Origin: Pseudomonas ekonensis
GTDB taxonomy: Bacteria > Pseudomonadota > Gammaproteobacteria > Pseudomonadales > Pseudomonadaceae
Length of the DNA stretch: 64,000 nt
Assembly: GCF_019145435.1 (NCBI RefSeq)
Contig: NZ_JAHSTS010000002.1
Coordinates: forward strand, 2,018,001 to 2,082,000
Reading direction: 5' to 3'
This document shows, piece by piece, positions 7,386 to 17,473 of the stretch (its first letter is position 1; each line of letters starts with the position of its first letter). Under the pieces are notes generated by a model. It did no database searches. It worked only from the letters and a program-made list of their open reading frames with translations, and was not told the origin of the DNA. The translations under genes were made by a program, and so were the position numbers.

Positions 7386-10031
7386 ATGCAAGACCTCGAT
7401 CCCGTCGAAACCCAGGAATGGCTGGACGCCCTGGAATCGGTTCTCGACAAAGAAGGCGAAGACCGTGCTCACTATCTGATGACCCGTATGGGCGAACTGG
7501 CGACCCGCAGCGGCTCGCAGCTCCCTTACGCCATCACCACGCCTTACCGCAACACGATCCCCGTCACCCACGAAGCACGCATGCCAGGCGACCTGTTCAT
7601 GGAACGCCGCATTCGCTCGCTGGTGCGCTGGAACGCGATGGCCATGGTAATGCGCACGAACCTGAAAGATTCTGACCTGGGTGGTCACATCTCCAGCTTC
7701 GCCTCCAGTGCGACCCTGTACGACATCGGCTTCAACTACTTCTTCCAGGCCCCGACCGACGAACACGGCGGCGACCTGATCTACTTCCAGGGCCACACCT
7801 CTCCGGGCGTCTACGCCCGTGCGTTCATGGAAGGCCGCATCACCGAAGACCAGATGAACAACTTCCGTCAGGAAGTCGACGGCAACGGCCTGTCGTCCTA
7901 CCCGCACCCATGGCTGATGCCTGACTTCTGGCAGTTCCCGACCGTGTCCATGGGTCTGGGCCCGATCCAGGCGATCTACCAGGCGCGCTTCATGAAGTAC
8001 CTGGAGCACCGCGGCTTCATCCAGCCGGGCAAGCAGAAGGTCTGGTGCTTCCTGGGCGACGGCGAGTGCGACGAGCCGGAATCCCTGGGCGCGATCTCCC
8101 TGGCCGGCCGCGAGAAGCTGGACAACCTGATCTTCGTCATCAACTGCAACCTGCAGCGCCTCGACGGCCCCGTCCGCGGCAACGGCAAGATCATCCAGGA
8201 ACTCGAAGGCGTGTTCCGCGGCGCCCAGTGGAACGTGACCAAAGTCATCTGGGGCCGTTTCTGGGATCCGCTGCTGGCCAAGGACGTCGACGGCATCCTG
8301 CAACGCCGCATGGACGAAGTCATCGACGGCGAATACCAGAACTACAAGGCCAAGGACGGTGCGTTCGTCCGCGAGCACTTCTTCAACACGCCTGAACTCA
8401 AGGCCATGGTCGCCGACCTGTCCGACGACGAGATCTGGAAACTCAACCGTGGCGGCCACGACCCGTACAAGGTCTACGCGGCGTACCACGAAGCGGTCAA
8501 CCACAAAGACCAGCCGACCGTTGTCCTGGCCAAGACCATCAAGGGTTATGGCACCGGCGCCGGCGAAGCGAAGAACACCGCGCACAACACCAAGAAGGTC
8601 GACGTCGACAGCCTGAAGCTGTTCCGTGACCGCTTCGACATCCCGGTCAAGGACGAAGACCTGGAAAACCTGCCGTTCTTCAAACCGGAAGAAGGCAGCG
8701 CCGAAGCCCGTTACCTGGCCGAGCGCCGCGCCGCGCTGGGCGGTTTCGTGCCGCAGCGCCGCGCGCAGAGCTTCAGCGTGCCGACCCCGGACCTGGACAC
8801 CCTCAAGGCCATCCTCGATGGTTCGGGCGACCGTGAGATTTCCACCACCATGGCCTTCGTGCGGATCCTCGCGCAACTGGTCAAGGACAAGGAAATCGGC
8901 CCGCGCATCGTGCCGATCATCCCGGACGAAGCCCGTACCTTCGGCATGGAAGGCATGTTCCGTCAGCTGGGCATCTACTCGTCCGTCGGTCAGCTCTACG
9001 AGCCGGTCGATAAGGACCAGGTGATGTTCTACAAGGAAGACCAGAAAGGTCAGATCCTTGAAGAAGGCATCAACGAAGCGGGCGCCATGAGCTCCTTCAT
9101 CGCGGCCGGTACTTCGTACTCCAGCCACAACCAGCCGATGCTGCCGTTCTACATCTTCTACTCGATGTTCGGCTTCCAGCGTATCGGCGACCTGGCCTGG
9201 GCCGCCGGCGACAGCCGCACCCGCGGGTTCCTGATCGGCGGCACCGCCGGCCGTACCACCCTCAACGGTGAGGGCCTGCAGCACGAAGACGGTCACAGCC
9301 ACATGCTGGCCGCCACCATCCCGAACTGCCGCACCTACGATCCGACCTACGGCTACGAGCTGGCGGTGATCATTCAGGACGGCATGAAGAAGATGACCGA
9401 AGAGCAACAGGACGTCTTCTACTACATCACCGTGATGAACGAGTCCTACCAGCAGCCAGCCATGCCGGCCGGTGCCGAAGAAGGCATCAAGAAAGGCATG
9501 TACCTGCTCGAGGAAGACACCCGCGAAGCGGCGCACCACGTCCAACTGATGGGCTCCGGCACCATCCTGCGCGAAGTGCGCGAAGCGGCGAAGATCCTGC
9601 GTGAAGAGTTCAACATCGGCGCCGACGTGTGGAGCGTCACCAGCTTCAACGAACTGCGTCGCGACGGCCTGGCCGTAGAGCGCAGCAACCGTCTGCACCC
9701 GGGCCAGAAGCCGAAGAAGAGCTACGTCGAAGAGTGCCTGAACGGCCGCAAAGGCCCGGTCATCGCCTCCACCGACTACATGAAGCTGTTCGCCGAGCAG
9801 ATCCGTCAGTGGGTACCGTCCAAGGAGTTCAAAGTCCTGGGCACCGACGGCTACGGCCGCAGCGACAGCCGCAAGAAACTGCGTCATTTCTTCGAAGTCG
9901 ACCGTCATTTCGTGGTGTTGGCAGCCCTGGAAGCCCTGGCTGACCGCGGCGATATCGAACCTAAGGTGGTGGCCGAGGCCATCGTCAAGTTCGGCATCGA
10001 CCCGGAAAAACGCAACCCACTGGACTGCTGA
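7386..10031 (+). CDS. aceE: Pyruvate dehydrogenase E1 component (homodimeric type)
   Basis: AceE decarboxylates pyruvate with thiamine diphosphate and reductively acetylates the lipoyl groups of AceF, feeding acetyl-CoA to the TCA cycle. The 881-residue length fits the homodimeric gammaproteobacterial E1. The ThDP motif GDGECDEPES...NCN is at about residues 223-260, and the N-terminal DPVETQEWLDAL region is typical. A GGAG sits just before the ATG. aceF follows after 11 bp in the same transcript. Confidence 0.98.
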   Translation: MQDLDPVETQEWLDALESVLDKEGEDRAHYLMTRMGELATRSGSQLPYAITTPYRNTIPVTHEARMPGDLFMERRIRSLVRWNAMAMVMRTNLKDSDLGGHISSFASSATLYDIGFNYFFQAPTDEHGGDLIYFQGHTSPGVYARAFMEGRITEDQMNNFRQEVDGNGLSSYPHPWLMPDFWQFPTVSMGLGPIQAIYQARFMKYLEHRGFIQPGKQKVWCFLGDGECDEPESLGAISLAGREKLDNLIFVINCNLQRLDGPVRGNGKIIQELEGVFRGAQWNVTKVIWGRFWDPLLAKDVDGILQRRMDEVIDGEYQNYKAKDGAFVREHFFNTPELKAMVADLSDDEIWKLNRGGHDPYKVYAAYHEAVNHKDQPTVVLAKTIKGYGTGAGEAKNTAHNTKKVDVDSLKLFRDRFDIPVKDEDLENLPFFKPEEGSAEARYLAERRAALGGFVPQRRAQSFSVPTPDLDTLKAILDGSGDREISTTMAFVRILAQLVKDKEIGPRIVPIIPDEARTFGMEGMFRQLGIYSSVGQLYEPVDKDQVMFYKEDQKGQILEEGINEAGAMSSFIAAGTSYSSHNQPMLPFYIFYSMFGFQRIGDLAWAAGDSRTRGFLIGGTAGRTTLNGEGLQHEDGHSHMLAATIPNCRTYDPTYGYELAVIIQDGMKKMTEEQQDVFYYITVMNESYQQPAMPAGAEEGIKKGMYLLEEDTREAAHHVQLMGSGTILREVREAAKILREEFNIGADVWSVTSFNELRRDGLAVERSNRLHPGQKPKKSYVEECLNGRKGPVIASTDYMKLFAEQIRQWVPSKEFKVLGTDGYGRSDSRKKLRHFFEVDRHFVVLAALEALADRGDIEPKVVAEAIVKFGIDPEKRNPLDC

Positions 10032-10042
10032 GGAGAAACTCT

Positions 10043-12004
10043 GTGAGCGAACTCATTCGCGTACCTGACATCGGCAGCGGTGAAGGTGAAGTAATCGAAC
10101 TGTTTGTGAAGGTCGGCGACCGCATCGAAGCCGACCAGAGCATCCTGACCCTGGAATCGGACAAGGCCAGCATGGAAGTGCCGGCCCCGAAGGCCGGCGT
10201 CATCAAAAGCCTGAAAGTGAAGCTGGGCGACCGCCTGAAGGAAGGCGACGAGCTGCTGGAGCTGGAAGTCGAGGGCGCCGCCGCTGCGGCCCCTGCGCCT
10301 GCCGCCGCCCCTGCCGCTCCGGCCGCCGCGCCCGCCGCTGCCCCGGTTGCCGCCCCTGCGGCAGCGGCTGCCCCTGTTGCCGCTTCGGTGCAGCAAGTGC
10401 ACGTGCCGGACATCGGCTCGTCGGGCAAGGCCCAGATCATCGAGATCCAGGTCAAGGTCGGCGACACCGTCGAGGCTGATCAGTCGCTGATCACCCTGGA
10501 GTCCGACAAGGCGAGCATGGAGATCCCGTCGCCCGCCGCTGGCGTGGTCAAGGCCATCAGCGTCAAGCTCAACGACGAAGTCGGCACCGGCGACCTGATC
10601 CTGGACCTGGAAGTGGCAGGCGCCGCACCCCCTGCCGCCGCTGCGGCCCAGGCACCTGCCCCGGCGCCTGCCGCTGCCGCGCCCGCACCGGCTGCCGCCC
10701 CTGCGGCGCCGGTGGCCGACAGCGTCCAGGACATCCACGTTCCGGACATCGGTTCGGCCGGCAAGGCCAAGATCATCGAAGTGCTGGTCAAGGCCGGCGA
10801 CAGCGTCGAAGCCGACCAGTCGCTGATCACCCTGGAATCCGACAAGGCGAGCATGGAGATCCCGTCGCCTGCCGCCGGCGTGGTGGAAAGCATCTCCATC
10901 AAGCTGGACGACGAAGTCGGCACCGGCGACCTGATCCTGAAGCTGAAGGTCAAGGGCGCTGCGCCGGCCGCCGCGCAGGCTCCGGCAGCTGCTCCGGCTC
11001 CGGCCGCCGCTGCCCCGGTTGCCGCCGCACCGGCCGCTGCCGCGCCTGTGGCTGCACCTGCCGCTGCACCGGCCAAGCCGGGCGCCAAGGTTCACGCCGG
11101 CCCGGCCGTGCGTCAGCTGGCCCGCGAGTTCGGCGTCGAGCTGAGCGCCGTGAGCCCGAGCGGTCCGCACGGTCGCATCCTGAAGGAAGACGTGCAGGTC
11201 TACGTCAAGGCCATGATGCAAAAGGCCAAGGAAGCACCGGCCGCCGCTGCCGGCGCGACCGGCGGCGCCGGCATCCCTCCGGTTCCGGCCGTGGACTTCA
11301 GCCGCTTCGGCGAGATCGAAGAAGTGCCGATGACCCGCCTGATGCAGGTCGGCGCCGCCAACCTGCACCGCAGCTGGCTGAACGTGCCGCACGTGACGCA
11401 ATTCGACTCGGCGGACATCACCGAGCTGGAAGCCTTCCGCGTCGCCCAGAAAGCCGTTGCGGAAAAGGCCGGCGTCAAGCTGACCATCCTGCCGCTGCTG
11501 CTCAAGACCTGCGCGCACCTGCTCAAGGAACTGCCGGACTTCAACAGTTCGCTGGCCCCGAGCGGCAAGGCGATCATCCGCAAGAAGTACGTGAACATCG
11601 GCTTCGCCGTCGACACCCCGGATGGCCTGCTCGTGCCGGTCATCAAGAACGTCGACCAGAAGAGCCTGCTGCAACTGGCTGCCGAAGCCGCTTCCCTGGC
11701 TGAAAAGGCCCGGACCAAGAAGCTGTCGTCGGACGAGATGCAAGGCGCCTGCTTCACCATCTCCAGCCTCGGCCACATTGGCGGCACCGGCTTCACGCCG
11801 ATCGTCAACGCGCCGGAAGTGGCGATCCTCGGTGTCTCCAAGGCGACCATCCAGCCGGTCTGGGACGGCAAAGCCTTCCAGCCGAAACTGATGCTGCCGC
11901 TGTCGCTGTCCTACGATCACCGTGTGATCAACGGCGCCGCCGCCGCACGCTTCACCCAGCGCCTGGGCAGCCTGCTGGCGGACATCCGCACCATCCTGCT
12001 GTAA
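10043..12004 (+). CDS. aceF: Pyruvate dehydrogenase E2, dihydrolipoamide acetyltransferase, three lipoyl domains
   Basis: E2 core of the pyruvate dehydrogenase complex. The GTG start is set by GGAGAAACTCT after the aceE stop. Three lipoyl domains each carry ESDKASME; the lipoylated lysines are K41, K156 and K268. They are joined by long Ala/Pro linkers. A peripheral subunit-binding domain (about 348-390) and the C-terminal acetyltransferase domain with DHRVINGA (catalytic H626) follow. Domains 2 and 3 are nearly identical at the DNA level, pointing to a tandem duplication. P. aeruginosa AceF has, as I recall, two lipoyl domains, so this protein carries one more. Confidence 0.97.
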   Translation: MSELIRVPDIGSGEGEVIELFVKVGDRIEADQSILTLESDKASMEVPAPKAGVIKSLKVKLGDRLKEGDELLELEVEGAAAAAPAPAAAPAAPAAAPAAAPVAAPAAAAAPVAASVQQVHVPDIGSSGKAQIIEIQVKVGDTVEADQSLITLESDKASMEIPSPAAGVVKAISVKLNDEVGTGDLILDLEVAGAAPPAAAAAQAPAPAPAAAAPAPAAAPAAPVADSVQDIHVPDIGSAGKAKIIEVLVKAGDSVEADQSLITLESDKASMEIPSPAAGVVESISIKLDDEVGTGDLILKLKVKGAAPAAAQAPAAAPAPAAAAPVAAAPAAAAPVAAPAAAPAKPGAKVHAGPAVRQLAREFGVELSAVSPSGPHGRILKEDVQVYVKAMMQKAKEAPAAAAGATGGAGIPPVPAVDFSRFGEIEEVPMTRLMQVGAANLHRSWLNVPHVTQFDSADITELEAFRVAQKAVAEKAGVKLTILPLLLKTCAHLLKELPDFNSSLAPSGKAIIRKKYVNIGFAVDTPDGLLVPVIKNVDQKSLLQLAAEAASLAEKARTKKLSSDEMQGACFTISSLGHIGGTGFTPIVNAPEVAILGVSKATIQPVWDGKAFQPKLMLPLSLSYDHRVINGAAAARFTQRLGSLLADIRTILL

Positions 12005-12010
12005 AACGCT

Positions 12011-12034
12011 CGGCCCTCCCGCCACGGAGGGCCG
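12011..12034 (+). terminator. Hairpin directly after aceF
   Basis: Stem CGGCCCTCC / GGAGGGCCG with a short loop, 7 bases after the aceF stop. No T-run follows, so it may protect the mRNA 3' end rather than terminate. Confidence 0.4.
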
Positions 12035-12074
12035 AACGCCGCACGATTTCGGGCGCCACACGCCCGTACCTCAA

Positions 12075-12099
12075 CCCCGCCTCTGGCGGGGCTTTTTTT
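12075..12099 (+). terminator. Rho-independent terminator of aceEF
   Basis: Stem CCCCGCC / GGCGGGG with a 3-base loop, followed by CTTTTTTTG. Classic intrinsic terminator about 70 bp downstream of aceF. Confidence 0.9.
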
Positions 12100-12282
12100 G
12101 CCCTGAATACCCTCTTTCACAGCGCCTATTCCCACAAGCCACGCTGACTTCTGCCACAGCCCTGGTCGACTTCCCGTCGATATTTTTGTGAGCCCCGCAA
12201 CTAACCTTGGCGCGCAAAAGTTCATTCAAGAACTTCATTGCCTGTTTCTTTTTATTCCACCTGCATTCGAATGGATTCGAAC

Positions 12283-13680
12283 ATGTTCAAACCGACCGTC
12301 GGGCCGATCCTCGGCCACGTGACAACTAACCACGCCCGGATATTCATTCGTGGCGAACACAATGGAAACACGCCGGCCTTTGCCGGCGTCCGCTATCGCA
12401 TGTCCGGCGAAGAACGTTGGTCTAGCGCAACTTTCGTCAAGCTCGATGCCTTCAGTGACATGTCAGCCGTCGTGACGCTCAACAACTTGAGCGAAGACAC
12501 CGAACACGAATACCAGGCGGGCTGGTTCAGCCCGATGAGTCCGGCGCACACCGTGGAGAGCGTCGCTGAGTTGCCGCTGCAATGGCCTCGGACGACCTAT
12601 CGCCTGCGTACGCGCTCCGGCAAGCGGGCGCAGCCCAGGGCCTACGTCGTGGGCTCGTGCCGCTACTTGCGGATGACCGCCGGCATCGCCTCGATGCCCG
12701 CACTGGGTGACCGGATCTTTGCGTCGATCCATCGGCTGACCCTGGATGCGCACCCGCCGGTGAGCGCCATGCTGATGACCGGGGACCAAGTCTATGTCGA
12801 TGACCTGAACCGGATTGCGCCGGATCGGGAACACCAGGAAATTCTGGAAAAGTATCGAGCGGCATTCTCTCAGCCAAACATACGGCAATTGATGTCAGGC
12901 ACTTCCACTTACATGATTCTTGATGACCATGAAATTGAAGACAATTGGCCGGCCAACGCCGGAAAGAATGATCATGAGTTATTTCGCAATGCCATGGCCG
13001 CCTATGAAAGTTATCAAGTCAGCCACAGCCCGGCCCATGCGCTGACAGATGATTTGAAGATCAATCGCGCAAAACTCGAACACTATTGGTATCAGTTCAG
13101 CGACGGCGACATCGAATGGTTCGTGACCGACAGCCGCACGCGGCGCAACCTGTCCGCCGACGACCGGCGCATCCTGGATGAGGAACAGGAACAGGCCCTG
13201 CTGAAGTGGCTGATCCACAGTCCGGCGCGGGTGAAGTTTGTGGTCACCAGCGTGATGTTCTACCCGGACCGCAAACTCTACGGCGACGATGCCTGGAGGG
13301 GCTTTCCCGAGCAGCGCCTGCGCCTGCTTGAGACTATCCGCCGGCACAGGATCCGCAACGTCGTATTCGTCAGCGGCGACGTGCACGGTTCGCTGACCGC
13401 CCGCCTGAGCCACAGCGAAGACCCGGACTTCGAGGTGCACACCGTGGTGTCCTCGCCGCTGCACAACAGCAAGCTGCTGCCCTACGCCAAGGCCTCCACC
13501 TTCATCCTCGACAAACCGCTGGCCCGCACCGCGACCGGCGATTACCGGCATGAACTGACCGGTCAGGTGATCAGCCAGGACAATTTCGCCCATCTGGTGG
13601 TGGAGGCCGAGCGCCTGCAGGTTCACTATCACGACCGCGACGGCAAGCGTCTGCAATCGGTCAGCCTCCCGCTGCGCTGA
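12283..13680 (+). CDS. PhoD-like metallophosphatase, cytoplasmic
   Basis: A PhoD-superfamily phosphatase (about 465 residues) with the binuclear-metal motifs in order: GSCRY near residue 124, TGDQVYVDD (D168), DDHEIED (D214, D215, H216, E217) and VSGDVHGS (H368). There is no signal peptide or Tat motif, unlike secreted PhoD alkaline phosphatases, so it probably acts in the cytoplasm on an unknown phosphoester. I prefer the ATG at 12283, which has a TGGA seven bases upstream and yields MFKPTVGPILG. ATG 12271 and TTG 12238 are also in frame. Monocistronic, between the aceEF terminator and a downstream hairpin. Confidence 0.8.
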   Translation: MFKPTVGPILGHVTTNHARIFIRGEHNGNTPAFAGVRYRMSGEERWSSATFVKLDAFSDMSAVVTLNNLSEDTEHEYQAGWFSPMSPAHTVESVAELPLQWPRTTYRLRTRSGKRAQPRAYVVGSCRYLRMTAGIASMPALGDRIFASIHRLTLDAHPPVSAMLMTGDQVYVDDLNRIAPDREHQEILEKYRAAFSQPNIRQLMSGTSTYMILDDHEIEDNWPANAGKNDHELFRNAMAAYESYQVSHSPAHALTDDLKINRAKLEHYWYQFSDGDIEWFVTDSRTRRNLSADDRRILDEEQEQALLKWLIHSPARVKFVVTSVMFYPDRKLYGDDAWRGFPEQRLRLLETIRRHRIRNVVFVSGDVHGSLTARLSHSEDPDFEVHTVVSSPLHNSKLLPYAKASTFILDKPLARTATGDYRHELTGQVISQDNFAHLVVEAERLQVHYHDRDGKRLQSVSLPLR

Positions 13681-13692
13681 ATCGACAGCACT

Positions 13693-13724
13693 GCCGTTCC
13701 ATGGGCCAAAGGCTCTGGAACGGC
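13693..13724. terminator. Hairpin after the PhoD-like gene
   Basis: GCCGTTCCA / TGGAACGGC inverted repeat, 14-base loop, starting 13 bases after the stop codon. Only a weak CTCTT follows, so termination strength is uncertain. Confidence 0.4.
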
Positions 13725-13916
13725 ACTCTTGCGCCACCCCCGGATTGTTTTTCGCGGTTCGCTGGAGAAATGCGCCGGTCAGCCGACACATTCTTATAGC
13801 ACTTGGCCTTCATCTCTCTTGTCAGTCGGTGCCGCAATGATGCAACCTTGCCGCAGGCAACAGTAAAGAGGGCGAGAGCCCGGCGCGTTCAGCATATTCC
13901 CAAGCGAGTTCCCTTC

Positions 13917-16613
13917 ATGAAGAGCCAACCCGATGCCGCCAGCCGTATGGTGGCCGAGGTAGTGACGCAGTTGCCTGTGCCCTCACGGCTCGGCATGCTG
14001 CGTTTCGAGCGCCTGAATGAAGCCAGTTGGGCGATGCTGTTCCTCGACCCCAACTGCGAACGCCAGTTCGGCCAGCCGGCCGTCGAGCTCTGCGCCCTGG
14101 TCGGCTCGCCCTACGCCAGCCTGATGGAGCCGGAAGCGCGCTATCAGTTGCACGACACGATCCAGCAGCAACTGAGCGCAAGCCCCCATTACCTGGTGCG
14201 CTACACCCTGCACACCGCCGCCGGCGTACTGAGCGTGCTGGAACTGGGCGAGGCCTACAAACAGCACAACCGCCACCTGCTGCGCGGTTACCTGCTGGTG
14301 GTCGACGATGTGTTCGACGACGTGCCGGCGCTGCCCTCCGTCGACCTGGAAACCCAGAACTCACGCCTGCAGATCGCCCTGGAGCTCAACCAGCGCGCCC
14401 AGCAAGAACAACTGCAGCACCTGGAGCGGGTGCGCGCCCAGCAGGACCTGATCCTGCTGCTGGCCCGCCAGCGCTACAGCAGCCACAACTCGCTGCAGGA
14501 AGCGGCCGAACTGATCACCCGCTGCGCCTGCGACATCTATGAGATCGACTGCGCCAGCCTGTGGAACCTCGAAGGCCAGCACCTGGTGCCGATCTCGGCC
14601 TACCACCGCGCCAGCCAGGAATACCTGCTGCCGGACGTGATCGACGTCAGCGGCTTCCCCGACTACATGGAAGCGCTGCACAGCAGCCGCGCCATCGACG
14701 CCCACAACGCGATGAACGACCCGCGCACCCGCGACATGGCCGAAGCCCTGCGCCCGCGCGACGTCAATGCGATGCTCGACGCCAGCATCCGGGTCGACGG
14801 CCAGGTGGTCGGCGTGCTCTGCCTGGAGCAGACCGGCGTGACCCGTGCCTGGCAATCCGACGAGATCGCCTTCGCCGGCGAACTGGCCGATCAGTTCGCC
14901 CAGGTCATCAACAACCACAACCGACGCACCGCCACCAGCGCCTTGCACCTGTTCCAGCGTGCGGTCGAGCAGAGCGCCAACGCCTTCTTGCTGGTCAACT
15001 GCGAAGGCGTGGTCGAGTACGTCAACCCCAGCTTCACCGCCATCACCCAGTACACCACCGAGGAAGTCCACGGCCAGCGCCTGTCGGAGCTGCCGGCCCT
15101 GGAGAACCTCAGCGAGCTGCTGTTCGACGCGCCCTCGGCGCTGGCCAAGAGCAACAGCTGGCAGGGCGAGTTCAAGAGCCGGCGCAAGAACCTCGAACCG
15201 TACTGGGGTCAACTGTCGATCTCCAAGGTCTACGGCGACAACCGCGAGCTGACCCACTACATCGGCATCTACGAAGACATCACCCAGACCAAGCTGGCGC
15301 AGCAGCGCATCGAACGCCTGGCCTACACCGACAACCTGACCAACCTGGGCAACCGCCCCGCGTTCATCCGCAACCTGGACGAGCGCTTCGCCCGAGACAG
15401 CGATACCCCGATCAGCCTGCTGCTGGTGGACATCGACAACTTCAAGCGGATCAACGACAGCCTCGGCCACCAGACCGGCGACAAGCTGCTGATCAGCCTG
15501 GCCCGGCGCCTGCGCAACAGCCTGAGCCCGAGCGGCAGCCTGGCGCGGTTCGCCAGCAACGAATTCGCGGTGCTGCTGGACAACACCGACCTCGAGGCCG
15601 GCCAACAGATCGCCAGCCAGCTGCTGATGACCCTCGACAAACCGATGTTCGTCGACAACCAGCTGATCAGCGTCACCGGCTCCGTGGGCCTGGCCAGCGC
15701 GCCGCTGCACGGCCGCGACCCGCAGACCCTGATGCGCAACGCGGGTTTGGCGCTGCACAAGGCCAAAGCCAACGGCAAGCATCAGGTGCAGGTGTTCACC
15801 GAGGCGCTGAACGCCGAGGCCAGCTACAAACTGTTCGTCGAGAACAACCTGCGCCGGGCCCTGACCCAAAACGAACTGGACGTGTTCTACCAGCCCAAGC
15901 TGTGCCTGCGCAGCGGCCGGCTGCTGGGCATGGAAGCGCTGCTGCGCTGGAACCACCCGGAACGCGGCATGATCCGCCCGGACCAGTTCATCAGCGTCGC
16001 CGAGGAAACCGGGCTGATCATCCCGATCGGCAAATGGATCGCCCGCCAGGCCTGCCGCATGAGCAAGGCCCTGACCGCCGCCGGCCTGGGCAACCTGCAG
16101 GTGGCGATCAACCTGTCGCCCAAGCAGTTCTCCGACCCAGACCTGGTGGCGTCCATCGCCAACATCCTCAAGGAAGAAGCGCTGCCGGCCAACCTGCTGG
16201 AGCTGGAACTGACCGAAGGCCTGCTGCTGGAGGCCACCGAAGACACTCACCTGCAGCTCGACCAGCTCAAGCGCCTGGGCCTGACCCTGGCCATGGACGA
16301 CTTCGGCACCGGCTACTCGTCGCTCAGCTACCTGAAGAAATTCCCGATCGACATCATCAAGATCGACCGCAGCTTCATCCATGAGATCCCGGACAACCAG
16401 GACGACATGGAAATCACCTCCGCGGTGATCGCCATGGCCCACAACCTGAAGCTGAAGGTGGTGGCCGAAGGCATCGAGACCGCCGAGCAACTGGCGTTCC
16501 TGCGCCGCCACCGCTGCGATGTCGGCCAGGGCTACCTGTTCGACCGGCCGATCCCCGGCGCCGAACTGATCGGCACGCTCAAGCGCTACCCGCGCGGCCC
16601 GCTGTCCCTGTAA
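13917..16613 (+). CDS. dipA: GAF-PAS-GGDEF(degenerate)-EAL c-di-GMP phosphodiesterase, DipA type
   Basis: Predicted cyclic-di-GMP phosphodiesterase of 898 residues. Order: N-terminal PAS-like region, GAF domain (about 180-340), PAS domain (about 345-460), GGDEF domain from about 465, EAL domain from about 640. The GGDEF signature is degenerate (ASNEF, residues 546-550), so cyclase activity is unlikely. The EAL domain keeps EALLRW (E673) and DDFGTGYSS, so hydrolysis is expected. Domain order, length and position upstream of msrA match P. aeruginosa DipA (PA5017), linked to biofilm dispersion. Start set at MKSQPDA; the open frame upstream has no family-like sequence. Confidence 0.85.
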   Translation: MKSQPDAASRMVAEVVTQLPVPSRLGMLRFERLNEASWAMLFLDPNCERQFGQPAVELCALVGSPYASLMEPEARYQLHDTIQQQLSASPHYLVRYTLHTAAGVLSVLELGEAYKQHNRHLLRGYLLVVDDVFDDVPALPSVDLETQNSRLQIALELNQRAQQEQLQHLERVRAQQDLILLLARQRYSSHNSLQEAAELITRCACDIYEIDCASLWNLEGQHLVPISAYHRASQEYLLPDVIDVSGFPDYMEALHSSRAIDAHNAMNDPRTRDMAEALRPRDVNAMLDASIRVDGQVVGVLCLEQTGVTRAWQSDEIAFAGELADQFAQVINNHNRRTATSALHLFQRAVEQSANAFLLVNCEGVVEYVNPSFTAITQYTTEEVHGQRLSELPALENLSELLFDAPSALAKSNSWQGEFKSRRKNLEPYWGQLSISKVYGDNRELTHYIGIYEDITQTKLAQQRIERLAYTDNLTNLGNRPAFIRNLDERFARDSDTPISLLLVDIDNFKRINDSLGHQTGDKLLISLARRLRNSLSPSGSLARFASNEFAVLLDNTDLEAGQQIASQLLMTLDKPMFVDNQLISVTGSVGLASAPLHGRDPQTLMRNAGLALHKAKANGKHQVQVFTEALNAEASYKLFVENNLRRALTQNELDVFYQPKLCLRSGRLLGMEALLRWNHPERGMIRPDQFISVAEETGLIIPIGKWIARQACRMSKALTAAGLGNLQVAINLSPKQFSDPDLVASIANILKEEALPANLLELELTEGLLLEATEDTHLQLDQLKRLGLTLAMDDFGTGYSSLSYLKKFPIDIIKIDRSFIHEIPDNQDDMEITSAVIAMAHNLKLKVVAEGIETAEQLAFLRRHRCDVGQGYLFDRPIPGAELIGTLKRYPRGPLSL

Positions 16614-16732
16614 TCCCTTCCCCGGCCCGGATGGGCCAATCCCACATCGTTTGGCTAGTGATTAACTCGGCATCATTGGGCACACTGGCGGTCTGCTGAT
16701 TGAACATCCCATCCTGACTGAGAGGAACGATC

Positions 16733-17398
16733 ATGGTTCTGCGCTCGGAAATTCTGGTGAACAAAAACGTGCTACCGACTAAAGAACAAGCCCTGCCCGG
16801 CCGCGAAACCCCGATGGCCCTGCCTGAAAACCACTTCGTCTTCAAAGACACCCCGCTGCTCGGCCCGTTCTTCGACGACGTCGAGTTCGCCATTTTCGGC
16901 CTGGGTTGCTTCTGGGGCGCCGAGCGCCGCTTCTGGCAGCGCGAGGGCGTGGTCAGCACCGTGGTCGGCTACGCCGGCGGCTTCACGCCCAACCCGACCT
17001 ACGAAGAAGTCTGCTCGGGCCTGACCGGCCACGCGGAAGTGGTGCTGGTGGTGTTCGACAAGGCGAAAGTCAGCTACCAGGACCTGCTGAACATGTTCTG
17101 GGAACTGCACAACCCGACCCAGGGCATGCGCCAGGGCAACGACATCGGCACCCAGTACCGTTCGGTGGTCTACGCCACCACCCCGGAGCAGCTGGACGCG
17201 GCGAACAAGAGCAAGGCCGTGTACCAGGCCGAGCTGAACAAGGCCGGCCTGGGCGAGATCAGCACCGAGATCGAGCAGGCCCCGACCGTGTACTTCGCCG
17301 AGGCCTATCACCAGCAGTACCTGGCCAAGAACCCGGAAGGCTACTGCGGAATCGGCGGCACCGGCGTATGCATGCCGCCGAGCCTGGCCGGTAACTAG
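16733..17398 (+). CDS. msrA: Peptide methionine sulfoxide reductase A
   Basis: MsrA reduces methionine-S-sulfoxide in proteins and so repairs oxidative damage. The catalytic motif GCFWG is present with the nucleophile at C59, and the C-terminal [11 protein letters not shown] supplies recycling cysteines. 221 residues, the longer MsrA form with an N-terminal extension of about 55 residues common in Pseudomonas. An AGAGGAACGATC Shine-Dalgarno region precedes the ATG. A heptad repeat tract begins right after the stop. Confidence 0.96.
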   Translation: MVLRSEILVNKNVLPTKEQALPGRETPMALPENHFVFKDTPLLGPFFDDVEFAIFGLGCFWGAERRFWQREGVVSTVVGYAGGFTPNPTYEEVCSGLTGHAEVVLVVFDKAKVSYQDLLNMFWELHNPTQGMRQGNDIGTQYRSVVYATTPEQLDAANKSKAVYQAELNKAGLGEISTEIEQAPTVYFAEAYHQQYLAKNPEGYCGIGGTGVCMPPSLAGN

Positions 17399-17404
17399 GG
17401 GCGT

Positions 17405-17471
17405 AAGCGGCAAGCCACAAGCCACAAGCCACAAGCTTGCCGCTTGCCGCTTGCCGCTTGCCGCTTGCAGC
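17405..17471. repeat. Heptad tandem repeat forming a hairpin, msrA/rlmJ junction
   Basis: AAGCGGC, then AGCCACA three times, then CGCTTGC four times. The arms AAGCGGCAAG and CTTGCCGCTT are complementary, so it can fold into a long hairpin between the convergent msrA and rlmJ genes. A related tract follows putA. Confidence 0.7.
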
Positions 17472-17473
17472 TA

